From Lachnospiraceae bacterium (GTDB lineage Bacteria; Bacillota; Clostridia; Lachnospirales; Lachnospiraceae), in the NCBI GenBank assembly GCA_024685315.1, contig JAIKVW010000033.1, forward strand, positions 55,672 through 119,671: 64,000 nucleotides of DNA, read 5' to 3'. The position numbers and the translations under genes were made by a program. How positions within the stretch are numbered: the stretch's first letter is position 1; each line of letters starts with the position of its first letter. The notes below the pieces were generated by a model that saw only the letters and a list, made by a program, of their open reading frames with translations, ran no database searches and was not told where the DNA came from. This document shows positions 25,854 through 34,945 of this stretch, one piece after another.

Positions 25854-26293
25854 TGACCGTGCTCAGGATAGCGCTCGGCGGGCTGCTCGCAGTCTCGTCC
25901 GCAATGGATATAAGGGAAAGGTATATCTACGCGGAGCCTTTCTGGATATTTGCAGCGGTATGCCTGGCGGCACGCTTTGCGGTATATGAGCCGGGGGAAG
26001 CCGGGGTTTTCCTTGCCGCCGGAGCGGTTCCGGGGGCCGCGGCGCTCATTCTCAGCAGGATATCCGGCTCCCTGGGCGAAGGGGATGCCTGGTGCATTCT
26101 TGCGGCAGGCCTGTGCTGCGGGCTGGAGGAAACCGTGCTTATGTGCATTACAGCGCTTCTCGCGGTATGCATAGTATTTTTGCCTTACGTAGTGGTGCGC
26201 AGGAAGGGGCGGGGCTTTAAGGTGCCCTTCGTGCCCTTTCTGTTTGGAGCCTTTGTTTTAATCTGTGCAGGAGGCGTGCTATATGCGGAATAG
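25850..26293 (+). CDS. Second A24-type prepilin peptidase-like protein
   Basis: This 147-residue polytopic protein has both A24 aspartate motifs: SAMDIRERYIY near residue 20 and GEGDAW near 76. The PFVPFLFGAF segment is typical of the last helices. It is shorter than TadV at 18343-18882 and lacks the N-terminal methylase domain, as do archaeal and Tad-type members. The ATG at 25850 overlaps the TadE stop. It may process one class of pilin while TadV processes the other; this is inference. Confidence 0.75.
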   Translation: MMTVLRIALGGLLAVSSAMDIRERYIYAEPFWIFAAVCLAARFAVYEPGEAGVFLAAGAVPGAAALILSRISGSLGEGDAWCILAAGLCCGLEETVLMCITALLAVCIVFLPYVVVRRKGRGFKVPFVPFLFGAFVLICAGGVLYAE

Positions 26294-26756
26294 ATTTTTC
26301 AGAAGACCCGTCCCGAAGGAGGCGGCTTTTACGGTCGAAGCGGCACTGATAGTGCCGTTTATCACGATCCTTATCATAGCCTGCCTGTTCCTTGCATTTT
26401 ACTGCCATGACAGGACGGTATCGCAGAGCTATGCCTTCAGGGCGGGCGAGATGGAGGCCGTTAAGTACGCCGGGGAGGACGCGGCGCTTGCAAATACTGC
26501 AGATGGGCCGCCCGCGGCAATGTCTTCTGTTACTAAAGAAATCACATCGGACCGGGGCTCTTTAATAGGGACGGTGATAGACCTTGCTATGTGCAGGAAG
26601 ACAGCATCCTGCAGCGTTTCAGGGAGTCTTGACGTATCGCTCCTCCGCGGAACAGTGAGCGGCCTTTCATCATTTTCCTGCACCGGCACGGTCAAAAAAA
26701 TAAGTTACCCTGACGACATGCTGCTGTCAGGGCTGATAGATGCACTTAAAGAATAG
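26283..26756 (+). CDS. TadE/TadF-like pseudopilin
   Basis: The 157-residue product has the leader pattern EAAFTVEAALIVPFITILII (about 20-39), a single span and a small outside domain. It overlaps the prepilin peptidase gene by 11 bases. Such proteins are processed by the A24 enzyme and are needed for Flp pilus assembly or anchoring. The start at 26283 gives the shorter, more typical leader; the frame is open six codons further. Confidence 0.75.
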   Translation: MRNRFFRRPVPKEAAFTVEAALIVPFITILIIACLFLAFYCHDRTVSQSYAFRAGEMEAVKYAGEDAALANTADGPPAAMSSVTKEITSDRGSLIGTVIDLAMCRKTASCSVSGSLDVSLLRGTVSGLSSFSCTGTVKKISYPDDMLLSGLIDALKE

Positions 26757-26781
26757 GCCATACAGGGAGGCAGGCAAATAA

Positions 26782-27723
26782 ATGAATTTAGGCATGCGCC
26801 AGGAGGGACTCCGCAGGGTGGTGACAGCCCAGGTCCCTCCGGATGAAAGCGGTTCTTACGAGGAGAAAATGCTCCTGTCCTGCCGCAGCGGTCTGCTGAT
26901 CCCCGTGCTTCCGGGGAACGAGGATGGGAAGAAAATGTACGAATACGAGGTCAGCGGCCTTATCAGGATCCCCGAATACCTGGAAGAGAACGGGGCGGGA
27001 GCCGGGGCGGTCAGACGGATAGTGGATTCATTCTGCAGGGTCAGCAGCGAGCTTGAAGAGTTCCTGCTGAGCCCGGACTCGCTGACGCTGGATCCGGATT
27101 ATCTGTTCTGGGACCCCGAGGATGAGAGATTAAAGTTCATCTATATTCCGGGATTCAGAGGCGACTTTCTCGAGGGGATACGCGGCTTTACCGCGGAACT
27201 TCTCGAATATACCGATTATGAGGACATGGGCTCAGTGCTCCTGGTATATGAATTCTACAAGACCGTCAGAGCCCCGGAATTCCGTATAAAACAGCTTGAG
27301 AAGCTGAAGATCAGGGAAGATGCCGGGGAAGCGGCCGCGAGGGACTGTGAGGAAGATTTTGTGTTTACAGCCGGAAGCGGGATGCCTGAAGAAGCGGCTG
27401 AGGATGCAGCCCGGGAGCGGGAAAAACGCCTGCCGGTATTCAGGAAGGAAAGCCTGGGAAGGACCGGCGCGGTGATATCGGTATGCCTTGCGGCGCTCCT
27501 ATTCTACGAGACAGGGATCACCCAGCGCTTATTCGGGGGCCTGTCTGGAGCCGGCGCAAAGGTATTTACGGTATGCCTGATGGCGGCAGGATGCGCCGCC
27601 GTGATACTTATCCAGAAGCAGCTTCGCCAAAAAGCGCCAGAAGGCAGCATTAAAAGCAGGCTTGTAGCATTAAGCGGAAAACATGGTATAATCAGGAGGA
27701 AGGATCGTGAAGAAACCGTTTAA
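26782..27723 (+). CDS. DUF6382-like protein with two C-terminal membrane spans
   Basis: The 313-residue product has a cytoplasmic-looking N-terminal domain (about 1-175; MYEYEVSGLIRIPEYLEE, LDPDYLFWDPEDERLKFIYIPG) that resembles DUF6382, a family found beside Tad genes in Clostridia and often fused to FHA. There is no FHA domain here; two hydrophobic segments follow (about 233-250 and 258-277). GGGAGG precedes the ATG. It ends the plus-strand tad unit, 12 bases before the rhomboid gene. Confidence 0.55.
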   Translation: MNLGMRQEGLRRVVTAQVPPDESGSYEEKMLLSCRSGLLIPVLPGNEDGKKMYEYEVSGLIRIPEYLEENGAGAGAVRRIVDSFCRVSSELEEFLLSPDSLTLDPDYLFWDPEDERLKFIYIPGFRGDFLEGIRGFTAELLEYTDYEDMGSVLLVYEFYKTVRAPEFRIKQLEKLKIREDAGEAAARDCEEDFVFTAGSGMPEEAAEDAAREREKRLPVFRKESLGRTGAVISVCLAALLFYETGITQRLFGGLSGAGAKVFTVCLMAAGCAAVILIQKQLRQKAPEGSIKSRLVALSGKHGIIRRKDREETV

Positions 27724-27735
27724 TGGAGTCAGCTT

Positions 27736-28365
27736 ATGTACAGCAACTATTCAGCGAGGGGAAGGACAAACAGGCCGCTCCCTGTCTGCACTATCGCCCT
27801 GGTGATCATAAATATCGCTGTTTTCGTGTACCTTGAAGTTATCGGGGATACAAGCAGCGGGAGCTTTATGCTCCGGCACGGGGCGAATTTCTGGCCTCTG
27901 GTATTTGAGCAGGGGGAGTACTACAGGCTCCTTACCTGTACTTTCATACATTTCGGCATAAGCCATATTTTCAACAATATGCTGGTGCTCGGGTACATCG
28001 GGGACAACCTCGAGAGGGCCCTCGGGCACGTTAGGTTCGTGATCCTCTACCTTGTATCCGGCGTGGGCTCCAGCTATGTTTCCGCCTGGATCAGCAGGAT
28101 GAACGGTGAGGCTTCCATTTCCGGAGGGGCGTCAGGCGCGATCTTCGGGGTAGTCGGGGCCCTGCTCATCATAGTGATCATGAACAGGGGGAGATACGAG
28201 GATCTCAGCTCTACGAGACTGATGCTTTTTATAGCTTTGTCTATATATCACGGAGTGACCAGCGCGGGGATAGATAATACAGCCCATGTAGCGGGAGCCG
28301 TTATAGGCGCCGTTCTGGGGACGCTGCTTTATTCTGCCGTGCGAAAGAAAAGAAGGAGGGCCTAA
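27736..28365 (+). CDS. Rhomboid family intramembrane serine protease
   Basis: This 209-residue protein has six spans and the rhomboid catalytic pair: serine in SGGASGAIFG (about 136) and histidine in NTAHVAGAVIG (about 179). The HFGISHIFNNMLVLGYIG segment carries the conserved oxyanion-side residues. It would cut membrane-spanning substrates. It follows the DUF6382 gene by 12 bases and precedes the HIT gene by six, so it may be co-transcribed with the pilus genes. Confidence 0.93.
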   Translation: MYSNYSARGRTNRPLPVCTIALVIINIAVFVYLEVIGDTSSGSFMLRHGANFWPLVFEQGEYYRLLTCTFIHFGISHIFNNMLVLGYIGDNLERALGHVRFVILYLVSGVGSSYVSAWISRMNGEASISGGASGAIFGVVGALLIIVIMNRGRYEDLSSTRLMLFIALSIYHGVTSAGIDNTAHVAGAVIGAVLGTLLYSAVRKKRRRA

Positions 28366-28371
28366 ACTGTT

Positions 28372-28788
28372 ATGATTGATAAGGATTGCATCTTCTGCCT
28401 TATTGCAGGAGGGGATATCCCCTCGGATACCGTATATGAAGACGATGAGTTCAGGGTGATCCTGGACCTCAACCCCGCGACCCGCGGGCACGCGCTCATT
28501 CTTCCGAAGCAGCACTATGCCGACCTGTTCGAGATAGACGAAGAGGTCCTGGCAAAGCTGGCTGTTTTGGCGAAAAAAATCGCAGGCGCAATGAAGGAAT
28601 CACTTGCCTGCGACGGGATCAATATAATTCAGAATAACGGTGCTGCTGCAGGGCAGTCGGTCCGGCACTTCCATCTGCACATCATACCCAGGTATGAGAA
28701 TGACGGGCAGAAGATGCTCTGGATCCCCCGCGAATCAGACCCGGAAGTACAGAAAACGCTTGTTGAAGCCATAAGGGCCGCGCTCTAA
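28372..28788 (+). CDS. HIT-family nucleotide hydrolase
   Basis: This 138-residue protein has the histidine triad HFHLHIIPRY near residue 98, the N-terminal CIFCLIAGGDIPS and the NPATRGHALILPKQHY segment. HIT proteins hydrolyse nucleoside phosphoramidates or dinucleotides; the exact substrate is not known. It starts six bases after the rhomboid stop. No clear terminator is seen between it and the convergent murG. Confidence 0.94.
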   Translation: MIDKDCIFCLIAGGDIPSDTVYEDDEFRVILDLNPATRGHALILPKQHYADLFEIDEEVLAKLAVLAKKIAGAMKESLACDGINIIQNNGAAAGQSVRHFHLHIIPRYENDGQKMLWIPRESDPEVQKTLVEAIRAAL

Positions 28789-28817
28789 AGCTTTCCGGCC
28801 GGGCTCTGCGCCAAAGC

Positions 28818-29888
28818 TCAGTTCCGGTCCGCGAGTTCGTCCAGCATGCCGGCGATCACGCTGATGGAATCCGCGAGACCGCTTTTTTCCATTGCGCTGA
28901 CGTAGGACTGCCTGTCGGCGAACACGGTATTTACAGCATTAAGCAGGGATTCTTCTGTCATCTCTTCCTCAGGGAGGAGGAAGGAGAAGCCCTGCTTTTT
29001 AAATGAAGCCGCATTTATCAGCTGGTCTCCGCGGCTGGCCCCTGTGGGGAGCGGGATCAGGATGTTCGGCTTGCGGAGCGCGAGAAGCTCGCAGATAACG
29101 TTTGCCCCTGCGCGCGAGATCACAAGGTCGGCTGCAGCCATCAGGTCTTTCAGCGGTTCCCGCACGAACTCGAACTGTCTGTATCCGGGAGTGCCGGTAA
29201 GTGTTTCGTTGAGGTTCCCGGCCCCGCAGATATGTATGATCTGGAAGCTTTCGAGAAGCTTCGGAAGGACTGCGCGGACGGCTTTATTGATCGCTGCGGA
29301 GCCGAGGCTCCCGCCGATCACGAGGATCACGGGCTTTGAAGAGTCAAAGCCGCAGTATTCGAGCCCCTTCGCTTTCTCTCCGGTAAAAAGCTCCTGCCTG
29401 ATGGGAGAGCCCGTAAGCACGGATTTTCCCTCCGGAAGATACTGGAGAGTTTCGGGGAAATTGCAGCATATCCGGGAGGCAGAGCCAAAGCAGAGCTTGT
29501 TCGCGAGCCCCGGAGTCATGTCGGATTCGTGGATTACGGAAGGGATCCGCAGGGACTTTGCGGCGTAGACCACCGGGACCGAAACATATCCTCCCTTGGA
29601 GAAAATAACGTCGGGCTTTATCTTTTTCAGCAGGCTGCGGGCCTGGAAATAACCCTTGATAATGCGGAAAGGGTCGGTAAGGTTCCTTGCGGAGAGGTAT
29701 CTGCGGAGCTTTCCGGTGGAAATGCCGTGGTAGGGGACTCCCTCAGCGGCGATCATTTCTTTCTCCATGCCGTCTATAGAGCCTATATATTCGATATCGT
29801 ACCCGCGCTTCCTGAGCTCGGGCAAAAGAGCAATATTCGGAGTAATGTGGCCGGCGGTGCCCCCGCCGGTAAGAACTATTTTCTTCAT
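28818..29888 (-). CDS. murG: MurG, GlcNAc transferase of peptidoglycan synthesis
   Basis: This 356-residue membrane-associated enzyme adds GlcNAc to lipid I to make lipid II. Motifs: LTGGGTAGHITPN at the start, SKGGYVSVPVVYAA near 100, VIHESDMTPGLANK near 123, VIGGSLGSAAIN near 190 and the donor-binding region near 250-280 (ISRAGANVICELL, IPLPTGASRGDQLINA). The start at 29888 is chosen because GGGTAGH must lie near the N-terminus; the frame is open 24 codons upstream. It stands alone here, outside a dcw cell-division cluster. Confidence 0.95.
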   Translation of the reverse strand: MKKIVLTGGGTAGHITPNIALLPELRKRGYDIEYIGSIDGMEKEMIAAEGVPYHGISTGKLRRYLSARNLTDPFRIIKGYFQARSLLKKIKPDVIFSKGGYVSVPVVYAAKSLRIPSVIHESDMTPGLANKLCFGSASRICCNFPETLQYLPEGKSVLTGSPIRQELFTGEKAKGLEYCGFDSSKPVILVIGGSLGSAAINKAVRAVLPKLLESFQIIHICGAGNLNETLTGTPGYRQFEFVREPLKDLMAAADLVISRAGANVICELLALRKPNILIPLPTGASRGDQLINAASFKKQGFSFLLPEEEMTEESLLNAVNTVFADRQSYVSAMEKSGLADSISVIAGMLDELADRN

Positions 29889-29951
29889 GGAAATATTCGG
29901 ACCTTTGCAAAAGATTATCTTTTTGTTGCCTGTCATCCAGGACAGATATAA

Positions 29952-29984
29952 AGTATACACTAAGTAAGTAAAAAATGCTATACT
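29952..29984 (+). promoter_or_regulatory. Divergent -10 elements between murG and mtnN
   Basis: TATACT at 29979-29984 with an extended TG (29976-29977) faces mtnN. Its mirror, AGTATA at 29952-29957 (TATACT on the minus strand), faces murG. No good -35 box is seen for either, so each may depend on the other or on an activator. Confidence 0.5.
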
Positions 29985-30052
29985 AAGCCAAGGCTTGCAG
30001 CACTTATGGAGCCTAAAGCAAATAGGCCAAAGATCCCGGAGGAGGTAAGGGT

Positions 30053-30745
30053 TTGATAGGAATTATAGGGGCAATGCCTCAGGAGATAAATCAGCTTGTT
30101 GACATGATGGAGGACAGGAAAGTCCTGGAGAAAGCCCGGATGAAGTTCATTTCCGGGAAGCTCCTGGGGAAGGACGTTGTGATCGTGAAGAGCGGCGTTG
30201 GGAAGGTAAACGCCGCGGTCTGCACCCAGATCCTGGCCGACAGCTACAGCGTTGACGCGGTTATCAACACCGGCGTTGCGGGAAGCCTCGAGAACAGGAT
30301 AGACATCGGCGACATAGTCGTTTCCACGGACGCGGTGCAGCACGACGTCGAGGCTACGATATGGGGCTACGAGCCCGGCGAGATACCGATGATGAAGAAG
30401 AAAGCTTTTGCAGCCGACAAGGCGCTCAGGAAGCTTACGGTATCGGTCTGCCGGGAAGTCAATCCCGACATAAGTGTCTTCGAAGGAAGGATTGCAAGCG
30501 GGGACCAGTTCATTTCCGGTCAGGAACAGAAGGAACGGATCGCGGAGACATTCTCCGCCTACTGCGCCGAGATGGAAGGCTGCGCGATAGCCCAGGCGGC
30601 CTGGCTCAACGGGATCCCTTTTGTAATAATCCGGGCGATTTCAGACAAAGCCGACAACAGCGCGGAAATGGACTATAATGAATTCGAGAAACAGGCCATT
30701 GAGCATACAGTTAAGCTGCTCCTGGCCCTGATACCCAGGATGTAG
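30053..30745 (+). CDS. mtnN: 5'-methylthioadenosine/S-adenosylhomocysteine nucleosidase
   Basis: This 230-residue enzyme hydrolyses MTA and SAH to adenine plus the thioribose. Motifs: MIGIIGAMPQEI (catalytic Glu near 11), NTGVAGSLE, CAEMEGCAIAQ (catalytic Glu near 172) and RAISDKAD (catalytic Asp near 196). The TTG start is supported by a strong GGAGGAGG site. It opens a gene run with pgi, the YfhO-type gene and murA. The MTR product has no visible kinase here; compare the phosphorolytic route at 45263-47831. Confidence 0.95.
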   Translation: MIGIIGAMPQEINQLVDMMEDRKVLEKARMKFISGKLLGKDVVIVKSGVGKVNAAVCTQILADSYSVDAVINTGVAGSLENRIDIGDIVVSTDAVQHDVEATIWGYEPGEIPMMKKKAFAADKALRKLTVSVCREVNPDISVFEGRIASGDQFISGQEQKERIAETFSAYCAEMEGCAIAQAAWLNGIPFVIIRAISDKADNSAEMDYNEFEKQAIEHTVKLLLALIPRM

Positions 30746-30769
30746 ATCATTAGTCTGAGGAGCCTGATT

Positions 30770-32092
30770 ATGGGAAGAGTTACATTTGATCATACTTACG
30801 CCGGAGCTTTTATCGGCGCGGACGAGCTGGAGGCCATGGGAAAGGCCGCTGAGAGCGCGAGGCAGGTGCTTCTCTCGGGGGAGGGCCCCGGAAGCGACTA
30901 CACCGGTTGGATCGACCTTCCGGAAAAAAATGACCGCGAAGAGTTTGCGCGGATAAAAGACGCCGCGGCCAGGATCCGGGAGAATTCCGAGGTCTTCCTG
31001 GTGATCGGGATAGGCGGCTCATACCTCGGCGCGAGGGCCGCGAATGAATTCCTGAACCACGACTTTTACAACCTTGTCAATCCGGAAAAACGGAACGGGC
31101 CGCAGATATTCTACTGCGGGAACAACCTCAGCAGCAGCTATATAAGAGGGCTCGTCGACGTAATAGGTGACAGGGATTTCTCGATAAACATGATCTCGAA
31201 ATCCGGGACCACCACGGAGCCTGCGGTTTCCTTCAGGGTGTTCAGGGAGCTTGCGGAGAAGAAGTACGGCCGTGAAGGCGCCGCAAAGCGCATATTCTGC
31301 ACCACGGACAAGGCCCGCGGCGCGCTGAAACAGCTTGCGGACAGCGAGGGATACGAGACTTTCGTAGTTCCCGACGACATCGGCGGGAGATACTCCGTCC
31401 TCACCGCGGTCGGGCTTCTCCCGATAGCCGTGAGCGGAGTCGACATCGAGGCCCTGATGGAAGGGGCCGCTGACGCCATGAAACGCTATAAGACCGCGCC
31501 TTTCGAGGAGAATGCCGCAATGCAGTACGCTGCCTGCAGGAACATTCTGCTTGGCCAGGGGAAAGTGATCGAGATAATAGAAAGCTACGAGCCATCCGCG
31601 CAGTTCGTCGCGGAATGGTGGAAGCAGCTCTTCGGCGAGAGCGAGGGCAAGGATCACAAGGGAATTTTCCCCGCATCCGTGACACTGACCGCAGACCTGC
31701 ACTCCATGGGGCAGTTCATCCAGGACGGGACCAGGAACCTTTTCGAGACCGTCCTCGATATCGAAGACGCCGGGGAAGCGATCCTGATGAAGGAAGAGGC
31801 GGCCGACACCGACGGTCTCAACTACCTTGCGGGGAAGGACGTTGCTTTCATAAACCGGAGCGCCATGCAGGGCACCATACTCGCGCACAATGACGGAGGA
31901 GTGCCGGTACTTAAGGTCAACGTGCCGACCCGTGACGCCCGCTCTCTCGGGGAATTATTTTACTTTTTTGAGTTCGCCTGCGGTGTAAGCGGGAACATAC
32001 TGGGTGTAAACCCGTTCAACCAGCCCGGAGTAGAAGCATACAAGAAAAACATGTTCATGCTGCTCGGGAAACCCGGATACACCAAGGCCTGA
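30770..32092 (+). CDS. pgi: Glucose-6-phosphate isomerase
   Basis: This 440-residue enzyme interconverts glucose-6- and fructose-6-phosphate. Motifs: [12 protein letters not shown] near 79, [14 protein letters not shown] near 142 (phosphate loop), [14 protein letters not shown] near 204 and [12 protein letters not shown] near 289. The length is that of the short Firmicutes form. It starts 24 bases after mtnN. Confidence 0.97.
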   Translation: MGRVTFDHTYAGAFIGADELEAMGKAAESARQVLLSGEGPGSDYTGWIDLPEKNDREEFARIKDAAARIRENSEVFLVIGIGGSYLGARAANEFLNHDFYNLVNPEKRNGPQIFYCGNNLSSSYIRGLVDVIGDRDFSINMISKSGTTTEPAVSFRVFRELAEKKYGREGAAKRIFCTTDKARGALKQLADSEGYETFVVPDDIGGRYSVLTAVGLLPIAVSGVDIEALMEGAADAMKRYKTAPFEENAAMQYAACRNILLGQGKVIEIIESYEPSAQFVAEWWKQLFGESEGKDHKGIFPASVTLTADLHSMGQFIQDGTRNLFETVLDIEDAGEAILMKEEAADTDGLNYLAGKDVAFINRSAMQGTILAHNDGGVPVLKVNVPTRDARSLGELFYFFEFACGVSGNILGVNPFNQPGVEAYKKNMFMLLGKPGYTKA

Positions 32093-32110
32093 CAGGGAGG
32101 TAAACATAAT

Positions 32111-34945
32111 TTGAATGCTGTCCGGAAGCGCATAAAGCCGCAGCATTTTGCGGCTTTTCTTCTGCCGATAGTCATTTTTATCGTTAGCTATATAGTTATC
32201 GGTGTGTGGCCCTTCGGCGACAGGATGCAGACGATAATAGACTCGTACCACCAGTACGTTCCGTTCTTCACGGAGCTGCACGACAAGCTTGTGAGCGGCG
32301 GGAGCCTTCTGTACTCGTGGCACGGGGGCCTCGGATACAATTTTGCCGCGGTCTCGGCCTATTACTTAAGCAGCCCGCTAAATTTCATAATAGCCCTCTT
32401 TCCGGATGAAATGATGGGGGAGGCGTTCGAGCTGATAATACTCCTTAAGCTCGGCTTCGCGTCTCTCTTTGCTTATATCTATCTGAGCACAAAAGAGGAG
32501 CAGGACAGCTGGAAAGCCGTCGTTTTTGCCGGCTTTTATTCGCTGTGCGGTTTTTTCGTCGCCTATAACTGGAACGTTATGTGGCTCGACAGCGCGGCGC
32601 TTCTCCCGCTGGTCGTGCTCGGCGCGCGGCGTCTTCTCAGCACGAGGGACTGCCGGCTTTACATAGTGAGCTTCGGCCTTACGGTCTTCTGCAATTATTA
32701 CATAGCCATCATGGTCGGGATCTTCATGGTCCTGTACTTCTTCGCCTTCAGGATCATCAGGAGGCTTTCAGACAGCTTTTTAACGAGCGGGCTGAGGTAC
32801 CTCGGGGCGACGGCCCTGGGCACTGCGCTGGGCGCGGTCTGCCTTCTGCCGGCATATTTTGCCTCGCTTAACAGCAGCACCGGAAGTTCCCCGAAAGAAA
32901 TTAAACTTTACGCAGATTTCGCGGATCTCGCGAAGCAGCTTTTCGTGCTCCGGGACCCCACACAGCTTGACGGGAACGCTAACATCTACTGCGGCATCTT
33001 CATAGTGTTCATGGCTGTTCTCTTCGCCTTTTCAAAAAGGCTCCCCCTGCGGGAGAGGCTGGTCAGGCTCATTCTTACCGCATTTGTTTTCATAAGCTTC
33101 AATGTCAACGTGCTCGACTACGTCTGGCACGGGTTCCATTTCCCTAACGACCTTCCGGGGAGGTTCTCATTTATCTTTGCATTCCTCATGATCGACATGG
33201 CCTATGACGCCTTTAAAGGGATCAGAGTGGAAGGAAGATCCAGGTTCATCATTTCTGCGGTCATCGCCGCGGCCCTCTTTGTGTGCGCTGCAAGGTTCGG
33301 GGAAGAGGAAGCCGGGACATATTCGCTTGCGCTTACCGCGGTCTTACTTGGCGTGTACATCCTGATCACCGCTGTCTACCGCAGGAAAGGAAATGTCCGG
33401 GCCTTCGGGCTCAATTTCTCCGCTGCGGTCATCTGCCTTTCCCTGATGGCGGCGGAGCTCGCCGCTAATACGATCTACGGGACCAGCATAAACGGCAGCA
33501 CTTCCAGAAGCTCCTATTTCCGCTACACCTCCGCGATGCAGACCGTGCGCAGCGAATATGAGCCGCAGGACGACGAGTTCTACAGGATGGAGATATCCCA
33601 GATGTCCGCAAGGAATGACGTCGTAAGATACCATCTGAACGGCCTCAGCATTTTTTCATCGACCTGCGACGACCGGCTGGAAGACCTGATGGACGCGCTT
33701 GGATTATACCAGGCGGGGAATAAATTCAGCTATAAAGGCGCGACTCCGGTCACGAACGCCATGACCGGGATAAGGTATGTTGCCGGAAATAAGTCTGTCG
33801 ACTGGCCCGAGCTTGAGTATATCAATTATATCGACGATACCGAGTATGTATACCTGAATAAATATGACCTCTCCGTGGGATTTATGGTGCCGGAGCAGAT
33901 CCTTGACTGGACCATAATGGATGGCGATCCCTTTGCGGTACAGAACGAGTTCATGAGCCTGGCCTCGGGGATCTCCGGGGAAGATGCATTTACCATGCTC
34001 GAGACTGCGGCGCCGGAGATATCCGGCGGAACTATCAGCATGGTCGGGGAGAGCAAGTGGAGATGGGAGAAGAACAGCACTGCTTCCGTAGACGGAGAGA
34101 AAAAGATCATATTCTCGCCGGTGTTTACGGAGGAGCAGTACATTTACGTGTACTTCGAGGCCAGCCACAGCGACAGCCTCATTGTGGTAAAGGACGGGCA
34201 GAAGACGACCTATTCCGACGAGAAGGGGCACATCGTCTGCCTTGGCAAGTGCGGCCCTGAGACCGTGATCACTTTGGAATTTCCGATGAAGGCTTCTTAT
34301 TCGAACGGGACCGTGAAGCTGCTGACTGCGGCGTTTGACGAGGAGGCATTTGCCAATATGTACCGTGAGATCGCGGACTCCCAGATGGAGATAATCTCGG
34401 CGGATGACAGGAGCATTTCCGGGAAGGTGACTGCGGATGAAGACGGCATCCTGATGCTCTCGGTTCCCGCGGATGACGGATGGACAGCGCTTGTAGACGG
34501 TGAGAAAACCGACCCGGTGATCATCGGCGGTGCTCTTACCGGGATCAGCCTTGCCGCAGGCGGGCACACAGTGGAACTTCGCTATACTCCTCCGGGATTC
34601 CGGGCGGGCCTTGCGGTATCGATTGCCGCTGCCGCTTTAACTGCCGCATATTTTTGGGGGGTTCACAAAAAGAAGTTCTATGCTATAATGGTAAGGACAT
34701 TGAAGGCTGAAAATATGCCTTCCGATAATTCAGAAGATAAAAATGCAGACGAAGTTCTGCCCGGGGAGGCCGGCGACACGGCCGAAGATCCCGCGGGAGA
34801 AGGAAAGCCAGCATTGATTATTATAGAGGTGCATCATGGAACAATATCTTATAAAGGGCGGAGCCCCTCTCGTCGGCACAGTAAAGATCGGCGGGGCGAA
34901 GAATTCCGCTCTTGGGATACTTGCGGCTGCAATAATGTGCGATGA
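32111..34945 (+). CDS. YfhO-type membrane glycosyltransferase-like protein
   Basis: This 944-residue polytopic protein has about 12-13 spans, then a large outside region (about 455-830) and a final span near 838-855. The N-terminal PFGDRMQTIIDSYHQYVPFF ... SWHGGLGYNF segment is the signature of YfhO proteins, which modify cell-wall polymers with sugars from polyprenyl phosphate in Bacillus and Listeria. It starts with TTG behind GGGAGG. After the last span comes an acidic tail, and the frame overruns the murA start by 110 bases. The last 35 residues look like non-native read-through (see findings). Confidence 0.85.
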   Translation: MNAVRKRIKPQHFAAFLLPIVIFIVSYIVIGVWPFGDRMQTIIDSYHQYVPFFTELHDKLVSGGSLLYSWHGGLGYNFAAVSAYYLSSPLNFIIALFPDEMMGEAFELIILLKLGFASLFAYIYLSTKEEQDSWKAVVFAGFYSLCGFFVAYNWNVMWLDSAALLPLVVLGARRLLSTRDCRLYIVSFGLTVFCNYYIAIMVGIFMVLYFFAFRIIRRLSDSFLTSGLRYLGATALGTALGAVCLLPAYFASLNSSTGSSPKEIKLYADFADLAKQLFVLRDPTQLDGNANIYCGIFIVFMAVLFAFSKRLPLRERLVRLILTAFVFISFNVNVLDYVWHGFHFPNDLPGRFSFIFAFLMIDMAYDAFKGIRVEGRSRFIISAVIAAALFVCAARFGEEEAGTYSLALTAVLLGVYILITAVYRRKGNVRAFGLNFSAAVICLSLMAAELAANTIYGTSINGSTSRSSYFRYTSAMQTVRSEYEPQDDEFYRMEISQMSARNDVVRYHLNGLSIFSSTCDDRLEDLMDALGLYQAGNKFSYKGATPVTNAMTGIRYVAGNKSVDWPELEYINYIDDTEYVYLNKYDLSVGFMVPEQILDWTIMDGDPFAVQNEFMSLASGISGEDAFTMLETAAPEISGGTISMVGESKWRWEKNSTASVDGEKKIIFSPVFTEEQYIYVYFEASHSDSLIVVKDGQKTTYSDEKGHIVCLGKCGPETVITLEFPMKASYSNGTVKLLTAAFDEEAFANMYREIADSQMEIISADDRSISGKVTADEDGILMLSVPADDGWTALVDGEKTDPVIIGGALTGISLAAGGHTVELRYTPPGFRAGLAVSIAAAALTAAYFWGVHKKKFYAIMVRTLKAENMPSDNSEDKNADEVLPGEAGDTAEDPAGEGKPALIIIEVHHGTISYKGRSPSRRHSKDRRGEEFRSWDTCGCNNVR
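34662..34689 (+). promoter_or_regulatory. Internal promoter for murA within the YfhO-type gene
   Basis: TTCACA (34662-34667), 16 bases, then a perfect TATAAT (34684-34689) with an extended -10 TG (34681-34682). It would give murA its own transcript with a leader of about 140 bases. Confidence 0.6.
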
